Both the position numbers and the translations under genes were made by a program. A stretch of 64,000 bases of DNA from Gemmataceae bacterium (GTDB lineage Bacteria > Planctomycetota > Planctomycetia > Gemmatales > Gemmataceae). The stretch is from positions 1 through 64,000 of the forward strand of contig JAKEET010000126.1 of the NCBI GenBank assembly GCA_022616435.1, given 5' to 3'. The notes below the pieces were generated by a model. That model ran no database searches. It saw only the letters and a program-made list of their open reading frames with translations, and had not been told where the DNA came from. This document shows, one piece after another, positions 1-6,770 of the stretch. How positions within the stretch are numbered: position 1 is the stretch's first letter; each line of letters starts with the position of its first letter.

Positions 1-429
1 GAGGCCGATGACGCGCTGCCAGGCGAGCCCGCAGCGCTTGACGGCAAGATGCGTGAGCACATCGACCGGATTGCTGACGACGATCACGTAGGCGTTGTCC
101 TTCAACCCGACCTGCTTCATCTGGTCGAGAATGCCCGTGAACAGATCGACGTTGCGATTGATAAGATCGAGCCGGCTTTCATCGGGCTTGCGCCGCAGCC
201 CGGCCGTGATGACGATAATGTTGCTGTCCTTGACCTCGCTCATGTCGCCGGCGTAGATGCGCTGATCGGCGACCAGGCTGGCCCCGTGCAACAGGTCAAG
301 CGCCTGCCCCTTGGCGAGATCGGCGTTGGCGTCGATGAGACAGATGCTCGACGCGACGCCGCCCGTCTGCAGCGCGAACGCCGTCGAGCTGCCGACCAAC
401 CCGCCGCCGCCGATGATGGAGACTTTCAT
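1..429 (-). CDS. Lactate/malate dehydrogenase, 3' end outside window
   Basis: The first 143 residues are visible, starting at the ATG at 427-429. The N-terminus is a Rossmann nucleotide-binding fold with a glycine-rich turn (GGGGLVGS, residues 7-14) and the acidic residue of CLIDAN that holds the NAD ribose. ALDLLHGA, TAGLRRKPDESR and VSNPVD are typical of the L-lactate/malate dehydrogenase family. In this operon it most likely reoxidises NADH made by the aldehyde dehydrogenase, for example by reducing lactaldehyde or another 2-oxo/hydroxy intermediate; the substrate cannot be read from the visible part. The catalytic His and the substrate-specificity loop lie partly outside the window. Confidence 0.85.
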   Translation of the reverse strand, partial: MKVSIIGGGGLVGSSTAFALQTGGVASSICLIDANADLAKGQALDLLHGASLVADQRIYAGDMSEVKDSNIIVITAGLRRKPDESRLDLINRNVDLFTGILDQMKQVGLKDNAYVIVVSNPVDVLTHLAVKRCGLAWQRVIGL

Positions 430-439
430 GGAGGGTTTC

Positions 440-868
440 CTATTCTCTTGTCCAGTCTTCGATTCTCAAACCGGGAACTTTCGTGAAGTCGCCGACGTTG
501 CGTGTCAGAACCGTCGCTCGATTGGCCAATGCGATGGCGGCAATCTTGAGGTCCATCGTTCCAACGCGGAGTTTGTGGCCCTTGAGTCGCTGAAACTCGA
601 CCGCGGCCAATTCGTCGAATGGCAGCACTGTCATGGCGCAATAGTGCACCAGCATGCGCCGCACCCGACCATAGGCCTCGACCTGGTCTTTGACCGTTTT
701 TGCCTTGGCGAGATACGTCAACCAGCCGCGCAGCTGCTCTTCATAACTGACGATGGTTGCTGCGACTTCTTCCTTCGGGAGGACTTTCGTCCGCGCCAGA
801 AGTCGGGCGCCGGGCCCTTGCTCCGAGCGTTCCAGCAGGGTCACGTGGTCGGTATCAAGCACGACCAT
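440..868 (-). CDS. PIN-domain ribonuclease toxin (VapC-like)
   Basis: 142 residues, the normal size of a PIN toxin. The acidic positions of the PIN active site are visible: Asp5 and Asp7 in VLDTDH, Glu43/Glu44 in SYEEQL, Asp106 in GTMDLKIAA and Asp127 in LTRNVGDF. The C-terminal LTRNVGDFTKVPGLRIEDW is the classic VapC ending. VapC toxins cleave tRNA or rRNA; the target here is unknown. It overlaps the upstream 79-residue gene by 14 bases, the usual toxin-antitoxin layout. The pair sits between the aldolase and dehydrogenase genes of the microcompartment operon on the same strand and has no obvious role in it. Confidence 0.85.
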   Translation of the reverse strand: MVVLDTDHVTLLERSEQGPGARLLARTKVLPKEEVAATIVSYEEQLRGWLTYLAKAKTVKDQVEAYGRVRRMLVHYCAMTVLPFDELAAVEFQRLKGHKLRVGTMDLKIAAIALANRATVLTRNVGDFTKVPGLRIEDWTRE

Positions 869-1094
869 GAGATTTCTTGCCCTTGGTCTTGCGCTTCGGC
901 TTTGGCCGCAGCGATTCCCGGTATTCGCGGCCTAGCCGCATGGCCTCGTCATAGATTGGATCGTTCGCGAACGCACCGTAGATCTTTTCAACCCAGTGAC
1001 GATTGTCGCTCGTCTCGCCGGCGACCTTCTTTTTCAACACAGCCACTTCTGCTTCCAGCGCCGTTACCCGTTGTTCCAAGTTGTTCGCGGACAT
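855..1094 (-). CDS. Probable antitoxin partner of the PIN toxin
   Basis: 79 residues. The N-terminal third is a heptad-like coiled coil (LEQRVTALEAEVAVLKKKV, residues 6-24), the middle contains an acidic/aromatic stretch, and the C-terminus is very basic (KPKRKTKGKKSHGRA). No standard VapB AbrB, ribbon-helix-helix or Phd motif was recognised. The antitoxin call rests on size, position directly upstream and the 14-base overlap with the PIN gene. The helix probably dimerises and a downstream segment may wrap the toxin; this is inference. Confidence 0.6.
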   Translation of the reverse strand: MSANNLEQRVTALEAEVAVLKKKVAGETSDNRHWVEKIYGAFANDPIYDEAMRLGREYRESLRPKPKRKTKGKKSHGRA

Positions 1095-1130
1095 GGCATG
1101 CTCCTCCTCTTGACCTGGTCCCTCATTCTA

Positions 1131-2033
1131 TCACCCTGCCCGCGCCATCGTCAGCGACGCCATCACCTGATCCGTGATCGTCTGCACGAGTTTCTCGATG
1201 TCCGGCTGCCCGGCGGCCGGCGTCGCACAGGTTTCCGTCTTGCACGCACAGGCGGCGCCGTCCACGAACACGGTCGGCTCCTGCTCGTCGCGCGGGAACG
1301 CGTATGGCTCCGGAACGAAGTCGCCGTAGCCGTGGCTGAAGACGCTCGGCCCGCACAGCTCGCAATCCTTGATGTGAATGCGCGGATCGTCGATCTTGAT
1401 GCGCTCCTTGAACTTCATCAGCTCGGCCGTGTCCTTCTCCGTGAAGTAATTGATCCGCCCAAGCTGCTTGGCGATGATCAGAATGCGGCAGTACGCGTCG
1501 ATGATCTCGGTGTTGAAGTAGGCCCCTTCAAGCGTCGGCCCCCAGCTCACCGTGCCGTGATTGGCGAGCAGGATCGTGTTGCAATCCTTGACGTAAGGAA
1601 TGATCGTGTTCGGCAGCCGCTGATCGCCCGGCGTCGCGTACTGCGCGATCGGCACCTCGCCGAGAAACACTTCGACCTCGGGAAGAATGCACTTCGGAAT
1701 CGGCTCATGGGCGACGGCGAACGCCGTGGCGTGCGGCGGATGGCAGTGCACGACCGCGTTGACATCCGGCCGATTCTTGTACACGGCGAGATGCACGAGC
1801 ACCTCGCTGGTCCGCTTGCGCGTGCCGGCGAGCTGCTTGCCTTCGTAATCGACCTTGCAGACGTCGTCGGGCTTCATGAACCCCTTCGACACCATGGTCG
1901 GCGTGCAGAGTATCTCCTTATCGTTCAAGCGAACGGTGATGTTCCCATCATTGGCCGCGGCAAAGCCCTTATTGTAAAGCCGCCGACCGATCTCGCAGAT
2001 CTGTTCTTTCAATTTGAATTCGGGTACATGCAT
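1131..2033 (-). CDS. Class II aldolase (fuculose/rhamnulose-1-P type), BMC cargo
   Basis: 300 residues. Residues 1-215 are a class II aldolase/adducin domain with the Zn ligands His96 and His98 (VVHCHPPHATA) and His159 (LLANHGTVSWG) and the catalytic Glu77 (RTSEVLVHLA). The family cleaves fuculose- or rhamnulose-1-phosphate to DHAP and lactaldehyde. The protein is longer than free aldolases (about 215 residues). After a Cys-rich linker (CELC near 224-227, CACKTETC near 262-269) the last about 22 residues form a predicted amphipathic helix (PDIEKLVQTITDQVMASL, residues 277-294), which looks like an encapsulation peptide for shell loading. This is the enzyme that defines the PVM compartment substrate. 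Confidence 0.9.
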   Translation of the reverse strand: MHVPEFKLKEQICEIGRRLYNKGFAAANDGNITVRLNDKEILCTPTMVSKGFMKPDDVCKVDYEGKQLAGTRKRTSEVLVHLAVYKNRPDVNAVVHCHPPHATAFAVAHEPIPKCILPEVEVFLGEVPIAQYATPGDQRLPNTIIPYVKDCNTILLANHGTVSWGPTLEGAYFNTEIIDAYCRILIIAKQLGRINYFTEKDTAELMKFKERIKIDDPRIHIKDCELCGPSVFSHGYGDFVPEPYAFPRDEQEPTVFVDGAACACKTETCATPAAGQPDIEKLVQTITDQVMASLTMARAG

Positions 2034-2055
2034 GATTATCGATCCCAGTCAGTGA

Positions 2056-2127
2056 TCATTTGGCCGGCGAGCTTGCTCGCCGCGGCCGGCAACCCGTCCA
2101 CGGCGAGCAAGCTCGCCGGCTAAATGA
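2056..2127. repeat. Palindromic repeat family A, copy 1
   Basis: Long hairpin filling the aldolase/BMC-P junction. The left arm contains GCCGGCGAGCTTGCTCGCCG from 2063 and the right arm its complement from 2101, extended by TCATTT/AAATGA with one mismatch. Each arm is itself nearly palindromic. Other copies of the family lie at 22685 and 29743. Confidence 0.9.
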
Positions 2128-2130
2128 GTG

Positions 2131-2409
2131 TCAAACAGTTACGTTGTCCAGAATGCACGCGCAATACGCATCCAATGGTTTCTTGTTTGGATGAAACGGC
2201 ATCGACGCCTCCACGCCTTCGCTGACGCCAATCTTGTGTCCAAAACCGGCGCCGAGTTCATCGAGGATCACTACGTCTTCGCCATCCGGCGCCGCGTTCG
2301 CCTTGAGCGCCTTCAAACTGTACGGCACGCCGATAATCCAGCGATATCCTTGCACCGCCGAGTGGCAGCGCGACAGCGTCACCGTACCGATCACTTCCGC
2401 GATGCGCAT
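2131..2409 (-). CDS. BMC-P (EutN/CcmL) vertex protein 1
   Basis: 92 residues starting MRIAEVIGTVTLSRCHSAVQ, the standard start of the EutN/CcmL pentamer fold, followed by WIIGVPYSLKAL and ILDELGAGFGHKIGVSEG. Pentamers cap the twelve vertices of the polyhedral shell. The ATG at 2409 was chosen because it begins the conserved domain, has a GAGG site about 9 bases upstream, and leaves 11 bases after the stop of the upstream BMC-P gene. An ATG seven codons earlier would overlap that gene. It is one of three diverged BMC-P paralogues in the operon, as in other PVM loci. Confidence 0.9.
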   Translation of the reverse strand: MRIAEVIGTVTLSRCHSAVQGYRWIIGVPYSLKALKANAAPDGEDVVILDELGAGFGHKIGVSEGVEASMPFHPNKKPLDAYCACILDNVTV

Positions 2410-2420
2410 CGACGTGATCC

Positions 2421-2675
2421 TCAGTCGCAAATCCCTATCACGAACCAGCGGACCGGCGAGTTCTTGTGGCCGATCATCTGTCGCGTGCCGGCGCCGTCGT
2501 TGCAGATGAGCACCCGATGGCCCGTCCCCGCGCCCAGGGCATCCACGGCCAACTGCGGCTCGCCGTCGGCTTTGCCGTCGGTCGTCAACGGCTGAACGAC
2601 GAGCAGCCGCCAGCCGGTCATGCTCGGATGCTTGACCGTGGCAATCGCATGGCCGACGACGTTGGCGATCTGCAT
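2421..2675 (-). CDS. BMC-P (EutN/CcmL) vertex protein 2
   Basis: 84 residues. MQIANVVGHAIATVKHPSMTG and the central VDALGAGTGHRVLICNDG are the conserved EutN/CcmL elements; GAG(T/F)G is the signature loop before the beta strand of the pentamer core. It is followed at 11 bases by the next BMC-P gene with no repeat between them, so these two vertex proteins are the most tightly coupled pair of the operon. The last residues (RWFVIGICD) are the usual short C-terminal strand. Confidence 0.9.
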   Translation of the reverse strand: MQIANVVGHAIATVKHPSMTGWRLLVVQPLTTDGKADGEPQLAVDALGAGTGHRVLICNDGAGTRQMIGHKNSPVRWFVIGICD

Positions 2676-2684
2676 TGCTCCACC

Positions 2685-2787
2685 GTTTAGCCCCGGTTCG
2701 TAGAACCGGGCGGGCAGTGTCCTTCCAGGAACCTCATCTTCAAGCCGAGCGACCCGTCCGCCCCGGTTCTGCGAACCGGGGCTAAAC
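2685..2787. repeat. Palindromic repeat family B, copy 1
   Basis: Fills the junction between BMC-P 2 and the aldehyde dehydrogenase gene. Left arm GTTTAGCCCCGGTTCGTAGA, right arm ending GCGAACCGGGGCTAAAC. Each arm contains its own small palindrome around CCGGTTC/GAACCGG, so the transcript could form either one long or two short hairpins. A half copy lies at 24308. Confidence 0.88.
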
Positions 2788-2793
2788 AGCGCG

Positions 2794-4233
2794 TCAAATC
2801 ACACTCATCGATCCGATCGTCGCGCTGCGGCGAACCCGCGTGAACGTCAGCGGCGTCGTTACGCCTTCGCCGGTCGGCGTCGCGATCGAGTAGCTCAGGT
2901 AGCCTTCGCCGCCTAATCCCAATCCGGCCATGCTCGGGCCGTTCTGCACGAAGATCGTCGTGTCCATCTCGCGGCCCATGCGCGTGATCGTCTCGACGTT
3001 CCGCGAGTGGATGATGGCCGTGTGCTTGAAGCCGTGCTCGTATTTCTTCGCCAGAGCGATGGCCGTACCCACATCCGGCACGCGGACGAACGGCACGAAC
3101 GGCATCATCTGCTCGTGATCGACGAACGGATGCGACTCGTCGGTTTCGCCGTAGACCAGCTCGGTGTCGGCCGGCACGCTGACGCCCGCATGCTTGGCCA
3201 GCACGGCGGCGTCCTGGCCAATCAGGTCCTTGTTGACGACCAGCTTGCTCTTGTCTCCTTCGGCGGGAACAAACGCGGCCTTCGTCAGCGCCGCGATCTG
3301 CTTGCTGTCGAGCCGGGCCGCCTTGTTGCGGGCCATGGCATCCATCAGCTCATCGAAGATGCCGGCGACCGCGAAGACTTCCTTCTCGCCGATGCACAAG
3401 AGATTGTTGTCGTAGGCGCCCCCCTTGATGATCGACCGGGCCGCGTTGTCGAGGTCGGCGGTTTCATCGACCACGACCGGCGGATTGCCCGGCCCGGCGA
3501 CGATGGCCCGCTTCGGACTGCGCAACGCCGCGCGGCCGACCGCCGGGCCGCCGGTGACGCACAACAGCCGCACGCCGCGATGGTCGAAGATCGCCTGGGC
3601 CGATTCCAGCGTCGGGTTGGCGATGATGGTCAGCAAGTTCTCGATGCCGATGGCCTCGGCAATCGCCTGGTTGAAGAGCTGCACACCCTTGACGGCGATC
3701 TTCGCGCCCGCCGGGTGCGGGTTGCACACGAACGCATTGCCGGCCGCGAGGATGTTGATCGCGTTGCCCGCCAACGTCGGCAGCGAGTGCGTCACCGGCG
3801 TGATGATGCCGACGACGCCGAAGGGGGCGTACTCTTCCAGTGAGATGCCGTTGGCGCCCGAGAACGCGTTGGTCCGCAGATACTCGACGCCCGGAGTCTT
3901 CTCGCCGGCGACGATCAGCTTCTCGACTTTGTGCTTGAGCCGGCCGATCTTGGTTTCCTCGAACTCCTCCAGGCCGAGCTGCTCGGCTTTCGTGATGCAA
4001 ATCCTGCGGACGCAATCGACGGCCTGCTTGCGCTCTTCCATGCCCATGCGCTCGAACTTCTGCTGGGCCTGGCTCGCGGCGGCGACGGCGGCGTCAACGT
4101 CGTCAAAGACGCCGAGGTTCCTGGCGGCGCTCTTTGCGGTGCTCTGGGCCGGCGCCTTGGCGTGGCCGTTCTTCATGTGCCCGAGCACTTCCTGGACCAC
4201 GCTGCGGATCAGATCGTCGGTGACGGTCAGCAT
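2794..4233 (-). CDS. CoA-acylating aldehyde dehydrogenase, BMC cargo (PduP/EutE-like)
   Basis: 479 residues, usual for the PduP/EutE family. Residues 1-20 (MLTVTDDLIRSVVQEVLGHM) form an amphipathic helix followed by a flexible Ala/Lys linker, the layout of an N-terminal encapsulation peptide. The catalytic Cys is Cys280 in NNLLCIGEKEVF. FGVVGIITPVTHSLPT and VTGGPAVG are cofactor-fold motifs, and the C-terminal GLGLGGEGYLS and TPLTFTRVRR elements fit acylating enzymes. It should convert lactaldehyde or propionaldehyde to the acyl-CoA with NAD+ inside the shell, feeding PduL. Only distantly similar to the other aldehyde dehydrogenase at 34218. Confidence 0.92.
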   Translation of the reverse strand: MLTVTDDLIRSVVQEVLGHMKNGHAKAPAQSTAKSAARNLGVFDDVDAAVAAASQAQQKFERMGMEERKQAVDCVRRICITKAEQLGLEEFEETKIGRLKHKVEKLIVAGEKTPGVEYLRTNAFSGANGISLEEYAPFGVVGIITPVTHSLPTLAGNAINILAAGNAFVCNPHPAGAKIAVKGVQLFNQAIAEAIGIENLLTIIANPTLESAQAIFDHRGVRLLCVTGGPAVGRAALRSPKRAIVAGPGNPPVVVDETADLDNAARSIIKGGAYDNNLLCIGEKEVFAVAGIFDELMDAMARNKAARLDSKQIAALTKAAFVPAEGDKSKLVVNKDLIGQDAAVLAKHAGVSVPADTELVYGETDESHPFVDHEQMMPFVPFVRVPDVGTAIALAKKYEHGFKHTAIIHSRNVETITRMGREMDTTIFVQNGPSMAGLGLGGEGYLSYSIATPTGEGVTTPLTFTRVRRSATIGSMSVI

Positions 4234-4251
4234 GTGTATGATCCTGATTCC

Positions 4252-4306
4252 GCCGCTCGCGGCTTGGCGTTCGGAGTGAACCCGCGAACGCTAAGCCGCA
4301 AGCGGC
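4252..4306. repeat. Palindromic repeat family C, copy 1
   Basis: Hairpin between the aldehyde dehydrogenase and BMC-P 3 genes. Arms GCCGCTCGCGGCTTGGCGTT and GAACGCTAAGCCGCAAGCGG are complementary with a few mismatches. Copies 2 and 3 of the family are at 4638 and 27947. Confidence 0.88.
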
Positions 4307-4311
4307 AGTGT

Positions 4312-4623
4312 TTATTTCTTCGCGTCAAAGATCGTCTTGTTCTCGACATTCACCGTGTCCACGATGCCGATGATGGTCGCGTCCACGGGGAGTTTTTCCG
4401 TCTCGGGCGTCAAGCGGGCGCTCGAGCCTTGCACGATCAGCACCATCTCGCCCTGGCCGGCGCCGACCGTGTCCACGCAAACGAACGTCCGTCCGGTGCC
4501 GACGAGCTGATCGCGCTTGCCGGGCTCGACGCGCAAGGGCTCGACGGCGAGCAACTTGTGCCCGGTCATGCTGGCGACCTTCTGCGTCGCCACCACGCTG
4601 CCGGTGACTTTGGCGAGGAACAT
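4312..4623 (-). CDS. BMC-P (EutN/CcmL) vertex protein 3
   Basis: 103 residues. MFLAKVTGSVVATQKVASMTGHKLLAVEPL and VDTVGAGQGEMVLIVQGSSAR are clear EutN/CcmL motifs. The ATG at 4623 is preceded by AAGGAAG, a good ribosome binding site; the open frame extends upstream but that part is antisense to the repeat and ackA end. It carries a C-terminal extension (VNVENKTIFDAKK) compared with the other two vertex proteins. Confidence 0.92.
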   Translation of the reverse strand: MFLAKVTGSVVATQKVASMTGHKLLAVEPLRVEPGKRDQLVGTGRTFVCVDTVGAGQGEMVLIVQGSSARLTPETEKLPVDATIIGIVDTVNVENKTIFDAKK

Positions 4624-4637
4624 GGTTTGCTTCCTTT

Positions 4638-4694
4638 GCCGCTTGCGGCTTAGCGTTCGCGTTGCCCGTCGGTGATCGCTAAGCCGCAAGCGGC
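4638..4694. repeat. Palindromic repeat family C, copy 2, overlapping the ackA 3' end
   Basis: Hairpin with arms GCCGCTTGCGGCTTAGCG and its exact complement. The right arm lies inside the acetate kinase frame: the stop codon (4650) and about the last 15 residues of the kinase are encoded by the element, so the repeat supplies the gene's end. Confidence 0.88.
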
Positions 4695-5852
4695 GAATGT
4701 TTGCCGCGCCACGATCAACTCTTCGTTCGTCGGCATGATCCACAACTGCACGCGGCTGCTCGCCGCATCGATCCGCGTCTCGCCCTTGGCGACGGCGTTT
4801 CTCTGGGGATCAATCGCGATGCCGTGCCAGTCGAGGTTCGCGCAGATCGCGGCTCGCATCGCCACCGAGTTTTCGCCGATGCCGCCGGTGAACACGATCG
4901 CGTCGGCGCCGTTCAAGAGCAGCAGGTAAGCCCCCAAGTAGTGCCGCACCGCCGCCACGAACACTTCCAAGGCCCGTTTAGCGCACGCATCATCCTTCGC
5001 CGCCGCGGCCTCGATGTCGCGCAGATCGTTGAACCCGCTCAATCCCAGCAATCCGGCCCGATTGGCGAGATCATCCAGGATCTGTTCGAGCGTCTTCCCT
5101 GTCCCTCGTAACAGCGCCGGCAACGCGAACACGTCAAAATCACCCACCCGATTGTTGTGCGGCACCCCAGACTGCGGGCTCATGCCCAGGCTGTTCGCCC
5201 GCGACTTGCTCCCCGCGATCGCACACACCGAGCTGCTGCCGCCCAGGTGGCACGAGATCACCTTCGCGTCCGGCTTGCCGAGCAGCGTCGTCGTCCGCTC
5301 GCCGATGTAGCGATGGCTCGCGCCGTGGAAGCCCCAGCGCTTCACGCCGTGCTTCTCGATCCAGTCCATCGGGATCGCGTACAGCTTCTCGGCCGGCGCA
5401 ATCGTCTCGTGAAACCCCGTCTCGAACGCCGCCACCAGCGGGATCTCCGGCAGCTCCGTCGCCAACAGCCGCATCGCGGTCACATACGGCGGATTGTGGG
5501 CCGGCGCCACGTCGTTGTACGCTTCCATCGCGGCCAGCACGCGGTCGTCCACACGCTGGACGCCGGTCATTCCCTGGGCGTGGACTGCCTTGAAGCCGAT
5601 CGCGGCCAGCTCCTTCGGGCTTTGCAGGCACTTCTTGTCGGTGAGCTGCTGCAAGCACAGCCGCACCGCGACCGCATGGTTCTTCGCCTGGATTGTCAGC
5701 TCGTCGCGCCGTCCGCCGGCTTCGACGAAGCACTTCGATTCGGTTGAGCCGATGCGCTCAACGCCGCCGCGCGCCAGCACCCGCTCGTCCGCCATGTCGA
5801 ACAGGCGGTACTTGAAGCTGGTGCTGCCGAGATTGGCGACGAGGACCTTCAT
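4650..5852 (-). CDS. ackA: Acetate/propionate kinase, divergent BMC type
   Basis: 400 residues, the normal length. MKVLVANLGSTSFKY, HNPP, GFHGASHRYIGER, SGFNDLRD, IVFTGGIGENS and MPTNEEL identify an acetate kinase family enzyme, which makes ATP from the acyl-phosphate produced by PduL. Compared with well-studied acetate kinases several active-site neighbours differ: Lys replaces Arg in IGFKAVH (usually IGHRVVH), Glu replaces Asp in FETGFH (usually FDTAFH), and the usual MGFTPLEG segment is replaced by LGMSPQSGV; the Arg of NNRVGD and the Glu of TNEEL are kept. It could act on a longer acyl phosphate. The C-terminal tail comes from a palindromic repeat. Confidence 0.9.
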   Translation of the reverse strand: MKVLVANLGSTSFKYRLFDMADERVLARGGVERIGSTESKCFVEAGGRRDELTIQAKNHAVAVRLCLQQLTDKKCLQSPKELAAIGFKAVHAQGMTGVQRVDDRVLAAMEAYNDVAPAHNPPYVTAMRLLATELPEIPLVAAFETGFHETIAPAEKLYAIPMDWIEKHGVKRWGFHGASHRYIGERTTTLLGKPDAKVISCHLGGSSSVCAIAGSKSRANSLGMSPQSGVPHNNRVGDFDVFALPALLRGTGKTLEQILDDLANRAGLLGLSGFNDLRDIEAAAAKDDACAKRALEVFVAAVRHYLGAYLLLLNGADAIVFTGGIGENSVAMRAAICANLDWHGIAIDPQRNAVAKGETRIDAASSRVQLWIMPTNEELIVARQTFAACGLAITDGQRER

Positions 5853-5853
5853 G

Positions 5854-5927
5854 ATTGCAAATTGCAGATTGCAGATTGCAAAATGCAGCGTTCGTCAATC
5901 TGCAATTTGCAATCTGCAATCTGCAAT
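5854..5927. repeat. Palindromic repeat family D
   Basis: Fills the 80-base junction between the first BMC-H gene and ackA. The left arm is built from 7-base units (GCAGATT, GCAAATT), the right arm from the complement (AATCTGCAATTTGC). It is AT-rich in a GC-rich neighbourhood, so it has a different origin from the genes. Confidence 0.9.
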
Positions 5928-5932
5928 TCTCC

Positions 5933-6223
5933 TTACTTGCCCAGGAAGACCGAAAGCACGGTCTCTTCCGGCCGCGGGATGACGTGGGCGCTGATCAGCT
6001 CGCCGTGCTGGCTGGCGGCGGCGCCGCCGGCATCGACGGCGGCGCGGACCGAACCGACGTCGCCGCGGACCAGGGTGGTCACGTAAGCGCCGCCGATCTG
6101 GACCTGCCCGGCCAGCGATACGTTAGCCGCCTTGGCCATGGCGTCGGTCGCCGCCACGGTCGCGATCAGCCCCTTGGTCTCGACCAGACCGAGGGCTTCA
6201 TTCGTCACAGGAGTTTTCGCCAT
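5933..6223 (-). CDS. BMC-H shell hexamer protein 1
   Basis: 96 residues with one BMC domain (Pfam BMC): [21 protein letters not shown] at residues 9-29, [32 protein letters not shown] in the middle and [14 protein letters not shown] at the end. Hexamers tile the facets of the shell, and their central pore passes substrate. The pore-loop residues lie around QIGGAYV. Start ATG at 6223 begins the conserved domain after an eight-residue lead. It is a paralogue of the next gene. Confidence 0.95.
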   Translation of the reverse strand: MAKTPVTNEALGLVETKGLIATVAATDAMAKAANVSLAGQVQIGGAYVTTLVRGDVGSVRAAVDAGGAAASQHGELISAHVIPRPEETVLSVFLGK

Positions 6224-6251
6224 CGCAGAAACCTCGCAGTTAGGGATTCAT

Positions 6252-6361
6252 GATTTTCGATTCTTGATTTTCGACTCTTGATTGTCAGATTTCCCAAGCC
6301 CCGGGATGAGCGCAGCGATTCCCGGGGGTCATTCGAAAATCGAAAATCAAGAATCGAAAAC
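6252..6361. repeat. Palindromic repeat family E with an inner hairpin
   Basis: Lies in the 141-base junction between the two BMC-H genes. Outer arms GATTTTCGATTCTTGATTTT and the complement ending GAATCGAAAA. The loop holds a second palindrome, CCCCGGGATGAG...CGATTCCCGGGG, of different base composition, as if one element had inserted in another. Confidence 0.88.
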
Positions 6362-6364
6362 GAC

Positions 6365-6670
6365 TTACCCGACCCCGCCCGCCGCCGGCTTCACCTTGGG
6401 CAGCACGCTGCTGGTGTCTTCGTGCGGCCGCGGGATGACCTGGATGCCGACGACTTCGCCGACGCGGCCGGCCGCCGCGGCGCCGGCATCGACCGCCGCC
6501 TTGACCGCCGCCACGTCACCGGACACGAACGCCGTCACCAGGCCGCTGCCGATCTTTTGCCAGCCAAGCAGCGTCACGTTGGCGGCCTTCAACATCGCGT
6601 CGCTGGCCTCGATCAACGCCACCAGACCCTTGGTCTCGATCATGCCAAGGGCCTCCATCACATTCGCCAT
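6365..6670 (-). CDS. BMC-H shell hexamer protein 2
   Basis: 101 residues with one BMC domain: [55 protein letters not shown] and [14 protein letters not shown]. The predicted pore segment KIGSGLV differs from QIGGAYV of its paralogue, so the two hexamers may have different pore chemistry. A Pro/Gly-rich C-terminal tail ([12 protein letters not shown]) follows the domain. Two BMC-H and three BMC-P genes is the shell set of PVM loci. Confidence 0.95.
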   Translation of the reverse strand: MANVMEALGMIETKGLVALIEASDAMLKAANVTLLGWQKIGSGLVTAFVSGDVAAVKAAVDAGAAAAGRVGEVVGIQVIPRPHEDTSSVLPKVKPAAGGVG

Positions 6671-6688
6671 GTCATCACCTCACAAAGG

Positions 6689-6770
6689 TAGTCAGTGGTC
6701 AGTAGCCCGTAGTCAGCAGCGAAAAGACATGCCGTCCATTTGCTACTGACTACGGACTATTGACTACGGA
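6689..6770. repeat. Palindromic repeat family F, supplying the pduL stop codon
   Basis: Arms made of short direct repeats: GTAGTCAGTGGTCAGTAG on the left and CTACTGACTACGGACTATTG on the right. The right arm reaches into pduL: its stop codon (6764-6766) and last residue are read from the repeat. Confidence 0.88.

Noticed and set aside
311..1177. Long plus-strand frames opposite the dehydrogenase, PIN and aldolase genes (also 996-2123)
   Set aside because: They are antisense to genes with clear motifs, are Arg/His/Pro-rich and have no family features; shadows of GC-rich codons.
2056..2127. Considered as CRISPR repeats (families A-C)
   Set aside because: Copies are kilobases apart, inverted, and not separated by regular spacers; no cas genes are present.
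5855..6253. Small plus-strand frames over repeat D and the BMC-H gene
   Set aside because: They read the AATCTGCA repeat words and the antisense of a BMC-H gene.
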